Position numbers and translations under genes: made by a program. Below the pieces are notes generated by a model. It was not told where the DNA came from and did not search any database. It was given only the letters and a program-made list of their open reading frames with translations. Positions 43,321 through 52,529 of a stretch of DNA of 64,000 nucleotides are shown piece after piece; position 1 is the first letter of the stretch, and each line of letters starts with the position of its first letter. The DNA is from Deltaproteobacteria bacterium (lineage in GTDB: Bacteria > Myxococcota_A > UBA796 > SXON01): NCBI GenBank assembly GCA_014191855.1, contig BJHF01000004.1:1-64000 (forward strand). Direction: 5' to 3'.

Positions 43321-44655
43321 CTATCGGTTCGCCGCGATCCACGTCTCCAAAAACGCACGTCGATCCGCGAACAGCGCCGACAGCTCGGCGTTGCTCTCGA
43401 CGAACCGCGCGTAGTCCACCTTGGGATCGAGCTGGTTCCACGGCTCGAGCTGGGCGAAGCGCTCGGCGTGGCGCGCTTCGAGCGTGGCCGGGTCGTAGGC
43501 GGTGTCAAGAACCACGGCGAGGTCGTCGACGAATTGGCTGCGACGGTCTGGCACCTCCATGAGCAGGTCGAACAGCCGCCATTTGCGCGCCGGACCCCGA
43601 CCGCTGATAAACGTGATCGGATCGGCCTCCTCGGTTTCGGGCGAAGAGCCACAAGCCGGGCAGAGGTCGAGGGGAGGGGCCACAAACGCCGAGTCCATGT
43701 CCCAGGGTAGATACTCGAAGCACCCGGTGCCGCCACAACCCAGCGGATTGTCATAAACGTAGCAGTTGGCCGAGCCCGCCCACACGCCATCCACCTGTGG
43801 CACCACCGCCTCGGTCGCGAGCGCAAGGAGCAGCTCGTCCACGTCGATCAGCGTCGGAATTCGAGCTTCGAATTCCGCCCAGCTCACCGAGTCCGGCGTG
43901 GCGCTTACGAGGGACTCCAGCTCCGTCCACCGTGAAACGTCGCCGATCTCCTCGTTGGTGCGCAGCTCTCCGTAGTGGCCGTCCCAGATGAAGAAATAGA
44001 GGTTCCCAGTGTCGTCTTCGTAGTGGCGATCGAGGAAGTGCCCGTTGATCTGCTCGATGTTCTCGTAGGCCGCGTAGAAGTCGCCGTTCACGTAGAGGGT
44101 CGCGAAGTTGGCTTCCGGGGACACAATCCCCACCTCGCGAAACACCGAATACGCGAGCCCGTTCTTCTGCCCTGTGGGGTCGTAATTTGCCGCCTCCAGG
44201 TTGATCGACGTAACCCCGTGGAAGGTGGCCTCGGGGTTCACCCAGTCAACGTCGATTCGGAATTGTAGCTTTCCGCCGGGAAGGAACGTACAGGCATTTC
44301 CCTTGAGGCGAATTCCAACGTCGATGGATTCCGCGCCGTACGTCAACGTCGCCGGGTATTTGTCCCGCACATGCGCCGTGTCCCAACAGTTGGCCACGGC
44401 CTTGTCGTAGGCGGTTTGCATCGCGGCCCAGTCCGCTTCGGCCACCGCGATGTCGTAGCGGACGACACAGGTGGGATCGTAGAGGTTGGCGGGATGCGGG
44501 CAGGCGGGGCCGGGTGCCAGCTCGGCGGGGTCGGCCAAGGTGCCGGAGTCGGGGATCTCCGCAGTGTCCGCGCTCGACGGGGCGGGGGCGGTTTCGGTGC
44601 AGGCGAGAAGGAGAAAGGCGAGCATCGGGTGGGGTGGGAGCACACGATGTAGCAT
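43321..44655 (-). CDS. CotH-type kinase-fold lipoprotein
   Basis: The protein has 444 residues with lipoprotein signal ending in MLAFLLLAC. The CotH family pattern is clear: VGIRLKGNACTF, KLQFRIDVDWV, GVTSINLEAANYDP, SYVFREVG-type YSVFREVGIVSPEA, FYAAYENIEQINGHFLDRHY, GNLYFF, then a DxD-like metal site LPWDMDSAF. CotH proteins are atypical protein kinases that phosphorylate spore-coat or secreted proteins in Bacillus. In this organism a secreted lipoprotein form could modify surface proteins, though activity is not shown. It is the first gene of a two-gene unit with the downstream unknown protein. Confidence 0.8.
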   Translation of the reverse strand: MLHRVLPPHPMLAFLLLACTETAPAPSSADTAEIPDSGTLADPAELAPGPACPHPANLYDPTCVVRYDIAVAEADWAAMQTAYDKAVANCWDTAHVRDKYPATLTYGAESIDVGIRLKGNACTFLPGGKLQFRIDVDWVNPEATFHGVTSINLEAANYDPTGQKNGLAYSVFREVGIVSPEANFATLYVNGDFYAAYENIEQINGHFLDRHYEDDTGNLYFFIWDGHYGELRTNEEIGDVSRWTELESLVSATPDSVSWAEFEARIPTLIDVDELLLALATEAVVPQVDGVWAGSANCYVYDNPLGCGGTGCFEYLPWDMDSAFVAPPLDLCPACGSSPETEEADPITFISGRGPARKWRLFDLLMEVPDRRSQFVDDLAVVLDTAYDPATLEARHAERFAQLEPWNQLDPKVDYARFVESNAELSALFADRRAFLETWIAANR

Positions 44656-44682
44656 GGTAGGCTGGGTCTACCGGGGTCGCCC

Positions 44683-45396
44683 ATGGTTTTCTTGCTCCTG
44701 GCTTCCGTCGCCGCCGCCCAATCGGAGGCCGACGCCATGCTCGGCTACTGGTCGAGCATGACCAAGATCGACGTGGAGATCACGAGGGGCGCGGCCGGTG
44801 GCCTCCGCGTCGAATTTCAGTCCCCCAGCGGCCCGCAGCCGTGCGAAGCCCCAACCGAGGCGGGCGGGACCGTCAGTTGCTCCACGCCTGGCGGCGGGGG
44901 CAGGTTCATCCACACCTTTCGGATCGTCGATGGGGACATCCTGCTCGATCGGTTGAGCGGAAGCGTTCCCGCAGACGGTGTCCCGGTCGTCGCGTTCGTC
45001 AGGCGGGACGCAGCGGCTGTCGCGCGCATCCGCATGTTGGTCAAGGAGTCGGCACTCACGAACAACCTTGACTCTCTGGTGATGAGTGAGCTGGCCTATG
45101 AGGCCGCTTTTGACGATTACGTGGCCTGCGCGGTGTGGCCGCGGGATCTGGCCCGGCTCGATGCGGAGCCGGTCACGTTCGAGGGCCCAGGTGCGCCTCC
45201 AGGCTTCGCCCGGTTGGGCTTCACACCGTACGGGGGCACGAGCGAAGGCAGCTTCAGCGTGGAGATTTCGCCTGACAGGGCGGGGTTCACCGCCCACGCC
45301 TGGGCCGACCTGGACGGGGACGGGAAACCTCAGCACTGGACCGCGACGAACGCGGCGCCCGAGCCCCGCCGCGTAACCACGGAGCTGGTTCGTTGA
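44683..45396 (+). CDS. Exported protein with pilin-like C terminus
   Basis: The protein has 237 residues with a signal peptide (MVFLLLASVAAAQ). The N-terminal part is unrecognised with one CEAP...VSCS cysteine pair. The C-terminal quarter (FSVEISPDRAGFTAHAWADLDGDGKPQHWTATN) resembles the DxDGDG-containing end of type IV pilins of this bacterial group, but the pilin cleavage site and N-terminal pilin helix are missing. It may be a minor pilin-like or pilin-derived secreted protein. It is divergent from the CotH-like gene with a 27-nt gap. Confidence 0.6.
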   Translation: MVFLLLASVAAAQSEADAMLGYWSSMTKIDVEITRGAAGGLRVEFQSPSGPQPCEAPTEAGGTVSCSTPGGGGRFIHTFRIVDGDILLDRLSGSVPADGVPVVAFVRRDAAAVARIRMLVKESALTNNLDSLVMSELAYEAAFDDYVACAVWPRDLARLDAEPVTFEGPGAPPGFARLGFTPYGGTSEGSFSVEISPDRAGFTAHAWADLDGDGKPQHWTATNAAPEPRRVTTELVR

Positions 45397-45510
45397 CCGG
45401 TCGGGTGTAGCCCCCGGGAGTACAGTTCGCGGGCGCTTCACGCCGGGTTGACGCCAGCCGGGTGGTTCGGCGGTGCCCCTTCGTTAGGCGCGGCCCGCAC
45501 TGAGGTTCCC

Positions 45511-48045
45511 ATGTCGAATGCCGTTCGCTGTTGCTCCCTGCTCGCCACCCTTGCCCTGCTGGGGTGCCCGCCGGTCGGGGAAAAAGCAACGGAAACAGGC
45601 GCTAGCGAGCACACCGGCAACCCCGACGCATCGTGCCCGAGCGCGAAGTGGGATCCCGCGTCGCTCACGTGGACGAACCTTGCCTATGGCGTGGCGGAGT
45701 CGAAATCGCTCACGTTGCTCAACGACTGCGACGCCGGGGATGACCTCGAGCTCACCCTGAGCATCGATGCGGCCGAGTTCACCGCCTCGCCCACCCTCGC
45801 GCGCCTGGGCGCGGGCGAAGCGGCGACGATCACGGTCACCGCCGAAATCGACTCTTCCGGGCCCATCGAGGGAATCCTCCGCATCGAAACAAACGATCTC
45901 GCCAATGCCGTGATCGAGATTCCGCTCACGGCCTCCGGCATTGGGGACAACGACGAGGACGGCTACGTCGCCGCCGACGACTGCAATGATGACGATGCGA
46001 CCGTGAACCCCGGGGCGGAGGAGCAGTGGTACGATGGGATCGACCAGGATTGTGACGGGAACGACGACGACCAGGATGGCGACGGCTATGTGCTCGCCGA
46101 GGACTGCGACGACACCGACGCGAGCATCAACCCGGGCGCGACGGAGACCTGGTACGACGGCGTGGATCAGGACTGCGATGGCGCCTCCGACTACGACCAG
46201 GATCGTGATGGGCACGACTCCGAGCTGTGGGGCGGCGACGACTGCAACGATCGGGCGGAGGCCGTGCACCCGGGCACGACGGAGACCTGGTACGACGGCG
46301 TCGATCAGGATTGCGACGGCGCTTCCGACTACGATCAGGACGGGGACGGGCAAGAGGCTGAGGCGTACGGCGGCGAAGATTGCGACGACACCAACGCGAG
46401 CGCGTACGCGGGCGCGGATGAGATCTACTACGACGGCGTGGACGAGGCGTGCGACGGCGGCTCGGACTACGACCAGGACGGCGACGGCGAGGACAACAAC
46501 GCCTTCGGTGGGGAGGATTGCGACGACGCGGACGCGACGATCCTCAGCACGGCGACCGAAATCTGGTACGACGGCACCGATCAGGATTGCGACGGCGCCT
46601 CCGACTACGATCAGGATGGCGATGGGGCCGACGCGATCGCCTACGGTGGCACGGACTGCGACGACACCGACCCCACCTCGGCCACGGGCGGCGCGGAGGA
46701 GCCAAACGGGCTCGACGACGACTGCGACGGCGAGATCGACGAGGGCCTGTACACGGGCGGCGAGGTGCTCGTCGTCGAGGTGCTCAGCAACCCAGCGCTG
46801 GTCTCCGACTCCTACGGCGAGTGGTTCGAGGTCTACAACACCACCGGGGTCGAGATCGATCTCTACAATTGGGTGGTGTTGGCGGATGACGGTGGCACGT
46901 TCACGATCACCAGCTCAACCCCGGTGGCGGCCTATGGTTACGCGCTTTTGGGTGTAGACGCGGACAGCACCCGAAACGGCGGTGTCACGCTCGACTACGC
47001 CTATTCCCGAGCGGACTTCTCGATGGTGGACACCGACTCCATCGAGCTGAGCATCGGCAGCACGGTCGTCGACAGCTTGAGCTGGACGACGGCCTGGCCG
47101 TACGCCGCGGGGGTGTCCATGATCCTCGACCCCGACCACTTTGCCAGCGGCTCCACGGTCGACGAGTGGTGCGAATCGACCACGCCGTTCGGCATCGGCG
47201 ACCTCGGAACGCCCACCGACGAAAATGACCTCTGCCCACAATTCGATCACGACGGCGATGGGTATTCGGGCGACGACGGGGACTGCGATGACGACGACGC
47301 GGGCGTGTATCCCGGCGCCTTCGAGGCCGACGACGGCCTGGACACGGACTGCGACGGCGTGGAGGAGAGCGGCCCAACCGCGGTGGCGGACTATGCGGCC
47401 GCCGCCGGGCTCACCACCTGCTCCCCGATCCAGCTCGACGGCTCGGCGTCCACCGATCCGGAGGGCACGGTGCTCACCTTCAGTTGGGAGCTCACCGGGG
47501 CCCCGGCCACTTCGGCGCTCACGACCGCGGACATCGTCGACCCCACCGACGAGTCGCCGTACTTCTACGCCGACGTACCGGGCACCTACACGTTCAGCCT
47601 CGTGGTGAGCGACGGCGGCGCCGATTCGCTGGTCGACAGCGTGTCGTTCACGGTGACTTCCCGCTCCACGAACGCCACCCCCGCGGCGGACGCCGGCGCC
47701 GATCAAACGCTCACCGCTTCGGCTGTGTGCACGCCGATCAGCTACGGCGCCGGCGGCTACGATTGCGATGTGTGCTCGACGCAGGTTGCGACGCTGAGCG
47801 CGGCGGGCAGCAGCGACGCGGATGGTGATCAGCTCAGCTACACCTGGACGGTGACCTCCGGGTCCACCTACGGTACGCTCTCGGCCGCCTCGGGGGACTC
47901 GGTGATGCTGAGCTTCGCCGACGCGCCTTCCGCCGACAGTGTCACCACCACGACCACGGTCACGGTGGAGCTGGAAGTGACCGATTGCATGGGCGCAACG
48001 GACACGGACACCATGGATGTGAAGTACGAATGTACGGGCACCTGA
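45511..48045 (+). CDS. Lipoprotein with MopE repeats, lamin-tail domain and PKD domains
   Basis: The protein has 844 residues from the ATG after GAGGTTCCC, with signal ...LLATLALLGC. A HYDIN-like domain (about 50-145) is followed by MopE-type repeats with a unit of 46 residues (DCDD...PGATETWYDGVDQDCDGASDYDQDGDG). A lamin-tail domain comes next (VVEVLSNPALVSDSYGEWFEVYNTTGVEIDLYNW ...; about 425-570). A further MopE motif and two PKD domains (GSASTDPEGTVLTFSWEL; LSAAGSSDADGDQLSYTW) complete it. It is probably a calcium-binding surface protein. The DNA of the MopE part is a 138-bp tandem repeat. Confidence 0.8.
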   Translation: MSNAVRCCSLLATLALLGCPPVGEKATETGASEHTGNPDASCPSAKWDPASLTWTNLAYGVAESKSLTLLNDCDAGDDLELTLSIDAAEFTASPTLARLGAGEAATITVTAEIDSSGPIEGILRIETNDLANAVIEIPLTASGIGDNDEDGYVAADDCNDDDATVNPGAEEQWYDGIDQDCDGNDDDQDGDGYVLAEDCDDTDASINPGATETWYDGVDQDCDGASDYDQDRDGHDSELWGGDDCNDRAEAVHPGTTETWYDGVDQDCDGASDYDQDGDGQEAEAYGGEDCDDTNASAYAGADEIYYDGVDEACDGGSDYDQDGDGEDNNAFGGEDCDDADATILSTATEIWYDGTDQDCDGASDYDQDGDGADAIAYGGTDCDDTDPTSATGGAEEPNGLDDDCDGEIDEGLYTGGEVLVVEVLSNPALVSDSYGEWFEVYNTTGVEIDLYNWVVLADDGGTFTITSSTPVAAYGYALLGVDADSTRNGGVTLDYAYSRADFSMVDTDSIELSIGSTVVDSLSWTTAWPYAAGVSMILDPDHFASGSTVDEWCESTTPFGIGDLGTPTDENDLCPQFDHDGDGYSGDDGDCDDDDAGVYPGAFEADDGLDTDCDGVEESGPTAVADYAAAAGLTTCSPIQLDGSASTDPEGTVLTFSWELTGAPATSALTTADIVDPTDESPYFYADVPGTYTFSLVVSDGGADSLVDSVSFTVTSRSTNATPAADAGADQTLTASAVCTPISYGAGGYDCDVCSTQVATLSAAGSSDADGDQLSYTWTVTSGSTYGTLSAASGDSVMLSFADAPSADSVTTTTTVTVELEVTDCMGATDTDTMDVKYECTGT
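46024..46680 (+). repeat. 138-bp coding tandem repeat in the MopE-type gene
   Basis: The TGGTACGACGGC-containing landmark starts at 46147, 46285, 46423 and 46561, with exact 138-bp steps, and a first partial unit lies at 46024. Each unit encodes 46 residues with one DCDD and one DQDCDG motif. Confidence 0.8.
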
Positions 48046-48099
48046 GGCGTTGGCTCGGGTGCGCCGTGCGGGGCTGATTCCCGTGCCCGCCTTGCCTCA
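48043..48099. terminator. Hairpin joining two convergent stop codons
   Basis: TGAGGC (48043-48048) pairs with GCCTCA (48094-48099). Both TGA stop codons lie in the arms. The inner segment is 45 nt. Confidence 0.4.
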
Positions 48100-49812
48100 C
48101 TCCCCCAGGACCACGCTCGTCGTCCGCGCCTCCCAACGCCCGCCGACAAAATACCCCGGCTCCATCGTCACGGGTGTCGGCGCCACCTTCTCGCCTTCCG
48201 AGTCCCAGATCTCCACCGTGGCCGGGCCGGCATAGTCGAGCGAGAGCAGCGCGGTTCCATCAGCGTCGGCGGCGGCCGCAACGGGGGGATGACCGGGAGC
48301 ACGCAGGATCACCACGGCGCCGGCGCCTGGCGCGTCACCGCGCCGCACCTGCACCTGCACGCTCCCGATCCCGCGCCGCAAACCTGTGCCCAGGCGCGGC
48401 ACCTTCAGCGCCGCAAGCTCCGGTGCGAGGGCGCTTGAATACTCGGCGGCGTAGGTTGGGGTCACGTCGCCACCGCGCGAGTGCAGCACGTGGGGGAGCG
48501 TGAGGCCGATCCCGAAGGTCCGGTGCTTTTTCAACAGCGGTGCCAAGCGCTCGACCAAATCCGTGCCCGTGGCACCGAGGTGAAACGCCAGCTCCCCGAT
48601 GAACGGCGTGAGCGGCCTGCCCGCGCGGATCCTGTCGTAGGTGAGATCGCCGTACCCGGCGCTCTCGCGCTGATCCACGAAGGGGGCCGTTGTGCCCCGA
48701 AACGCCGAGTAGAGTTCGGGAAAACCGGGCTCCTCGTTGGCCTCCAGGTTCCAGAGCACCACCGAGGGGTGGTCGTCCCACTCCGCGACCATCCGGGCGT
48801 TTCCCTCTGCGATGAACTCGGCCCACGCGGCGTTGGGCTCGATCACTCCATCGTCACGCCGCCTTCCGTCGCATCGCGGTGTGAGCACCGCCGGAAAACC
48901 GAGCTCATCCGCGGCATCGAGCAGCGTGTGCCCGAACGGTGCGCCGTGTAGCTCGAAGGCGTTCAGGCCCGAAGCGGCGTAGACCGCCGCCGCGGTGGCG
49001 AGGTCGCCGCGCATGTCAACCCGGCCAGGAGTGTGGCGTTGAACGCCGAGGTACGTCGGCTCGCCGTTCAGGGCCAGGCCGCGCTCCTGCCGCGCGGCCG
49101 AGCGGGCGCCGAAGCGGAGCTGTCGCGACGTGCCGTCGGGGAGGGTCGCGACAAGGTACTCCAGGAACGGCTCGGCGGAGCCGCCGAGCGTCCACAGCGG
49201 GCCATGCCAGGCCGCGGCAACCCGAGCAACGCCGTCCACCACCGTGTCGGCGCCCAACGGGGCGAGCACCCGCCCGTCCCGCACCACCCGGAACTGCACC
49301 GCCTCCCCCTCGGCCCCGCTCACGCGAGCAAGCGCGTACAACCGGCCTTTGTCGTAAACCACGTTGAGGTCGTCGATGTGGCGGGGGCCCGAGAATTCGA
49401 GCCACGTCTCCCCGCGCACGAGCACATGGCCGCGCCCGGGCACCGAGTAGGTATAGGCGGAGGTTTCACCCCGTGAAGCTTCGATCTGGAGCGTCAGCGT
49501 GTTGGGCCCGGGCGCCAACTTGCCCGTCAGGTCAATCACGATGGGGCGCGTGCCGCCCACGTCCGTTCCTACCTCGGCTCCGGCCACGCGGGCGCGCACC
49601 CGCCAACCGAGCCCGGTGGCGCGGAGGATCACCCGGGTCGACGGGTCGAAATCCTTGGGGAGGCGCAGCTCGTGGCTCGCAGTGAGGCCGGGTGGGGAGT
49701 CCTGCATCGGAAACGTCCGGGCGCCGAGGTCCGTTGTCCACGCGCCATCCAACGCCACGTTGAACGCTGGGCTCTCAACGGGGACCAGTGGCGTGGAGCA
49801 GGCAAGGAGCAA
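48097..49812 (-). CDS. GH2-like glycoside hydrolase lipoprotein
   Basis: The protein has about 571 residues. The start is uncertain: a TTG at 49812 gives LLACS, and two CTG codons just upstream would give a longer hydrophobic signal. An N-terminal beta-sandwich (FNVALDGAWTTDLG, PKDFDPSTRVILRATGLGWR) is followed by an Ig-like domain and a TIM-barrel part typical of family GH2: LALNGEPTYLGVQRH, AAAVYAASGLNAFELHGAPFGHTLLDAADELGFPAV, and HPSVVLWNLEANEE, where the Asn-x-Glu gives the acid/base site. It probably cleaves beta-linked sugars outside the cytoplasm. The exact substrate is unknown. It converges with the MopE/lamin-tail gene. Confidence 0.65.
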   Translation of the reverse strand: MLLACSTPLVPVESPAFNVALDGAWTTDLGARTFPMQDSPPGLTASHELRLPKDFDPSTRVILRATGLGWRVRARVAGAEVGTDVGGTRPIVIDLTGKLAPGPNTLTLQIEASRGETSAYTYSVPGRGHVLVRGETWLEFSGPRHIDDLNVVYDKGRLYALARVSGAEGEAVQFRVVRDGRVLAPLGADTVVDGVARVAAAWHGPLWTLGGSAEPFLEYLVATLPDGTSRQLRFGARSAARQERGLALNGEPTYLGVQRHTPGRVDMRGDLATAAAVYAASGLNAFELHGAPFGHTLLDAADELGFPAVLTPRCDGRRRDDGVIEPNAAWAEFIAEGNARMVAEWDDHPSVVLWNLEANEEPGFPELYSAFRGTTAPFVDQRESAGYGDLTYDRIRAGRPLTPFIGELAFHLGATGTDLVERLAPLLKKHRTFGIGLTLPHVLHSRGGDVTPTYAAEYSSALAPELAALKVPRLGTGLRRGIGSVQVQVRRGDAPGAGAVVILRAPGHPPVAAAADADGTALLSLDYAGPATVEIWDSEGEKVAPTPVTMEPGYFVGGRWEARTTSVVLGE

Positions 49813-49867
49813 CAGCAGCGGGAACCCTGTGCTGGAGCCTCAGGCTACACCGCGCGGGGATGGCGGT

Positions 49868-52522
49868 CTACTCCAGCCCGTTCGCGCGGCAGACATCGCT
49901 GCGGTAAACGCCCCGGATCGTCGCATCGTCCAACACCGAACCCCAAACGCGCAGCTCGTCGAGATCGCCCACGAAGCGGCGCTTTGGGTAGTACGGGTCG
50001 GCGCCGAGGATGGCGGGGTTGGTGCCGTAGAGCAGCCGCCCGCCGGTGTCGGGGGCCACGGTGGCGCGCCGACCGTCGACATACACGGCCGTACCGGTGG
50101 GCCCTTGCGACACAGTGAGCTGCGTCCATCGGCTTGCGCACAGCCGTTCGGGCGTGGTGGGTGCCACGTTCCCCGCCTCGGAGCCGTCGGCGGTGCGCGC
50201 CACCACCTGGCCTAGCCAATTCACGCCCAGCGTGAACCCGGTGTACGCCCCCACGCCGAGGCCGTCGGAATATAGCGTTACTTGGTCGTAGATAATGTTC
50301 GGATCCACGCGGGCCCACATCGTCACGGTGAACGCCTTGAGGTGCAGCGCGGCCGGATCCTTCGTGCTGAGGAAGCCGTGCTGCTCCGCGAACCGCACCG
50401 CGGTGCCGAACGGGCCGGGCACCTGGGAGAACCCGCCCCCTTCGTCGTCGAAGCCGACGTCGCCCCAGGAGCTGAGCTCACCTTCGAAGTCCACGGTGAG
50501 CTTGGGGGTCGGAGGCGCCGCGCTCGCGACGGCGCAATCCGGTACTGGCGCCGCGCGAGGGCAGGCCTGATTGGGCAGCAGGTAGTGGCCTGGCGGGCGG
50601 TTCGTTGAGCCGTCATCTGCCTCTGCGGCCCCCTGCCATTCGGACGCAATCACCCCCACCGTGATCCCGACCGCCAACATCCCAACCATCGCGGCCAACA
50701 TTCCGCGCCGGCTCGGGGCGGCGGCTTGCGGGAGCGCGGCGGGGAGCTCGGGAGGCGGTCGCGCGGGTGGGGGCGCGGGCAGGGGTGTTGGCTCGGCCAA
50801 TTCGAGGCCGTCATCGGGAAACATCGTGGGGCCCGCGGGCGCTACCGGCTCGCGGATGGGGTGCGGCGCCGGGCGCGGCGGGCTGGTGATCAGCGCTTCG
50901 GCGGCTGCGCGCAGCAGCCCGGCTGCCTCCGACGCCGCCGGTCGGTCCGCCGGCTCGGCGGAGAGCATCCGCGCGAGGATGCTGCGAATGCTTCGGGGCG
51001 CGTCGATCGCGGCTTCGTACGCGAAACGACCTCGGGAGTCGTGGAGCGCGCCCACATCGCAACGCGAGAGCATCCAGACAGCCATGACGCCGGCCACGTA
51101 CACGTCGGAGGCGGGCGACGTTTCGCCCGAGAGCTGCTCCGGCGCCTGCCAGCCAAAACTACCGACGAAGGTAGACCACCCCACGTCGCCGCCGCCGGAT
51201 TCGCTGGCGCGCCCAAGTCCGATGAGATGAATGGAGTCCCCGGCCACGAGCACATGCGCCGGGTGCAGATCGGCGTGGGCCACCGGCGGCGCGGCGGAGT
51301 GCAGCGCGCTCAGCACATCCAGGAGGCTGGAGATGCGCTTTACGACCTCGGAGACGGAGTAGCGTAAGAATCTGGCTTGTTCCTCCAGGGTTACCGCGGG
51401 CACCCATTCCCGGACGGAGGCCAGCACCTCCTGGTCGTGGAGGGTCTCCACGCTCACGGCGAGCGTGGGAACAATCCCGGGTGCAACAATGGTTTGCCCC
51501 AGCCGCGCCTCCCGCTCCACCCGAGCCACCGAGTCGGCCGCGCCGCGCGTCGGCACCAACTTGATGAACACGCTCGCTCCGCCCGGCCCCGTGGCGCGCC
51601 ACGCCTGCACGTCGTCCGAGCCGCCCAGCCGCACGTCGAGCAGGTAGGCGCCGATGCGGTGAACCGAGGTGCCCCCCCGCGAAACGGACGCCACCGCCAT
51701 CGCCACGCCGCCGATCCCTCCTTCCAGGGGGGCGAGCAGTGCCTCCACGCTCGAGGCGCGAGCCTCCACATCGAAGCGGAGCGCCGACTCCACCACCCGC
51801 GCCAGCGCCGGCGGTGCTTCGGGCGCCACGACGGAGAGCGGCTCCCACTTGCCAGCCTTCAACCGCTCATACAGTGAAACGAGGTCGGCATCTGGGAGCA
51901 GGCTGCGCCGGGAGAGGAGCTCGTAGAGAATGCACCCCAGCGCCCATACGTCGGCGCGAGCGTCCACGCGCGAGGCATCCCGGAGCTGCTCGGGCGCCAT
52001 GTAGCGGAGGGTGCCAAGCAGCGCGCCCGTGCGCGTGCCCTGTCCGGACTGAAGCGCACGCGCGATGCCGAAATCGCTCACCTTGGGGAGCAACGCCCCG
52101 TCCACCGTCTCCAAAAGCACGTTCGCCGGCTTCAAGTCGCGATGGATGAGCCCGCGGTCATGTGCGGCCCGAACCCCGGCGCAGATGCCGAGAAACACAC
52201 TTTCTACCGCGTCTGCGCGCCAGCTTCCGGCGATCCAGCGGTCGAGCGTCGGGCCGTCCACGAACTCCAGCACGAGCCCGATTCGAGGGCCATCCACCAC
52301 GAGGTCGGTGACGCGCACGACGTTGGGGTGGTTGAGCATCGCCTGCACCCGACCTTCGAGCATCAGGCGACCGTGCAAGGAGTCCGAGTGCACCGCGAGG
52401 AATTTGATGGCGTGTTGGCTCCCGAGCGCCCGGTGCTCCGCACGCCACACCTCGGCCACGCCCCCCCGGCCGAGCAGGGCGACGAGGCGGAAGGAGCCGA
52501 CAATCTGGCCTGGAACGTACAT
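49868..52522 (-). CDS. Receptor Ser/Thr kinase: kinase, pseudokinase, TM helix, LamG domain
   Basis: The protein has 884 residues. The first kinase domain (about 8-265) has all motifs: GRGGVAEV, Lys40, HRDLKPAN with Asp129, DFG 150-152, APE 176-178. A second kinase-like domain (about 285-545) keeps Lys321 in FIK, HADLHPAH (416-423) and the WQAPEQL activation end, but has IGLG where DFG should be, so it is a likely pseudokinase. A proline-rich linker and one transmembrane helix (608-626) lead to an exterior LamG/concanavalin-like domain (about 680-880; FTVTMWARVDPN, DLDELRVWGSVLDDATI). It may sense glycans or wall material. It is the second gene of a tandem pair, 7 nt after its paralogue. Confidence 0.85.
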   Translation of the reverse strand: MYVPGQIVGSFRLVALLGRGGVAEVWRAEHRALGSQHAIKFLAVHSDSLHGRLMLEGRVQAMLNHPNVVRVTDLVVDGPRIGLVLEFVDGPTLDRWIAGSWRADAVESVFLGICAGVRAAHDRGLIHRDLKPANVLLETVDGALLPKVSDFGIARALQSGQGTRTGALLGTLRYMAPEQLRDASRVDARADVWALGCILYELLSRRSLLPDADLVSLYERLKAGKWEPLSVVAPEAPPALARVVESALRFDVEARASSVEALLAPLEGGIGGVAMAVASVSRGGTSVHRIGAYLLDVRLGGSDDVQAWRATGPGGASVFIKLVPTRGAADSVARVEREARLGQTIVAPGIVPTLAVSVETLHDQEVLASVREWVPAVTLEEQARFLRYSVSEVVKRISSLLDVLSALHSAAPPVAHADLHPAHVLVAGDSIHLIGLGRASESGGGDVGWSTFVGSFGWQAPEQLSGETSPASDVYVAGVMAVWMLSRCDVGALHDSRGRFAYEAAIDAPRSIRSILARMLSAEPADRPAASEAAGLLRAAAEALITSPPRPAPHPIREPVAPAGPTMFPDDGLELAEPTPLPAPPPARPPPELPAALPQAAAPSRRGMLAAMVGMLAVGITVGVIASEWQGAAEADDGSTNRPPGHYLLPNQACPRAAPVPDCAVASAAPPTPKLTVDFEGELSSWGDVGFDDEGGGFSQVPGPFGTAVRFAEQHGFLSTKDPAALHLKAFTVTMWARVDPNIIYDQVTLYSDGLGVGAYTGFTLGVNWLGQVVARTADGSEAGNVAPTTPERLCASRWTQLTVSQGPTGTAVYVDGRRATVAPDTGGRLLYGTNPAILGADPYYPKRRFVGDLDELRVWGSVLDDATIRGVYRSDVCRANGLE

Positions 52523-52529
52523 CCCGGAG

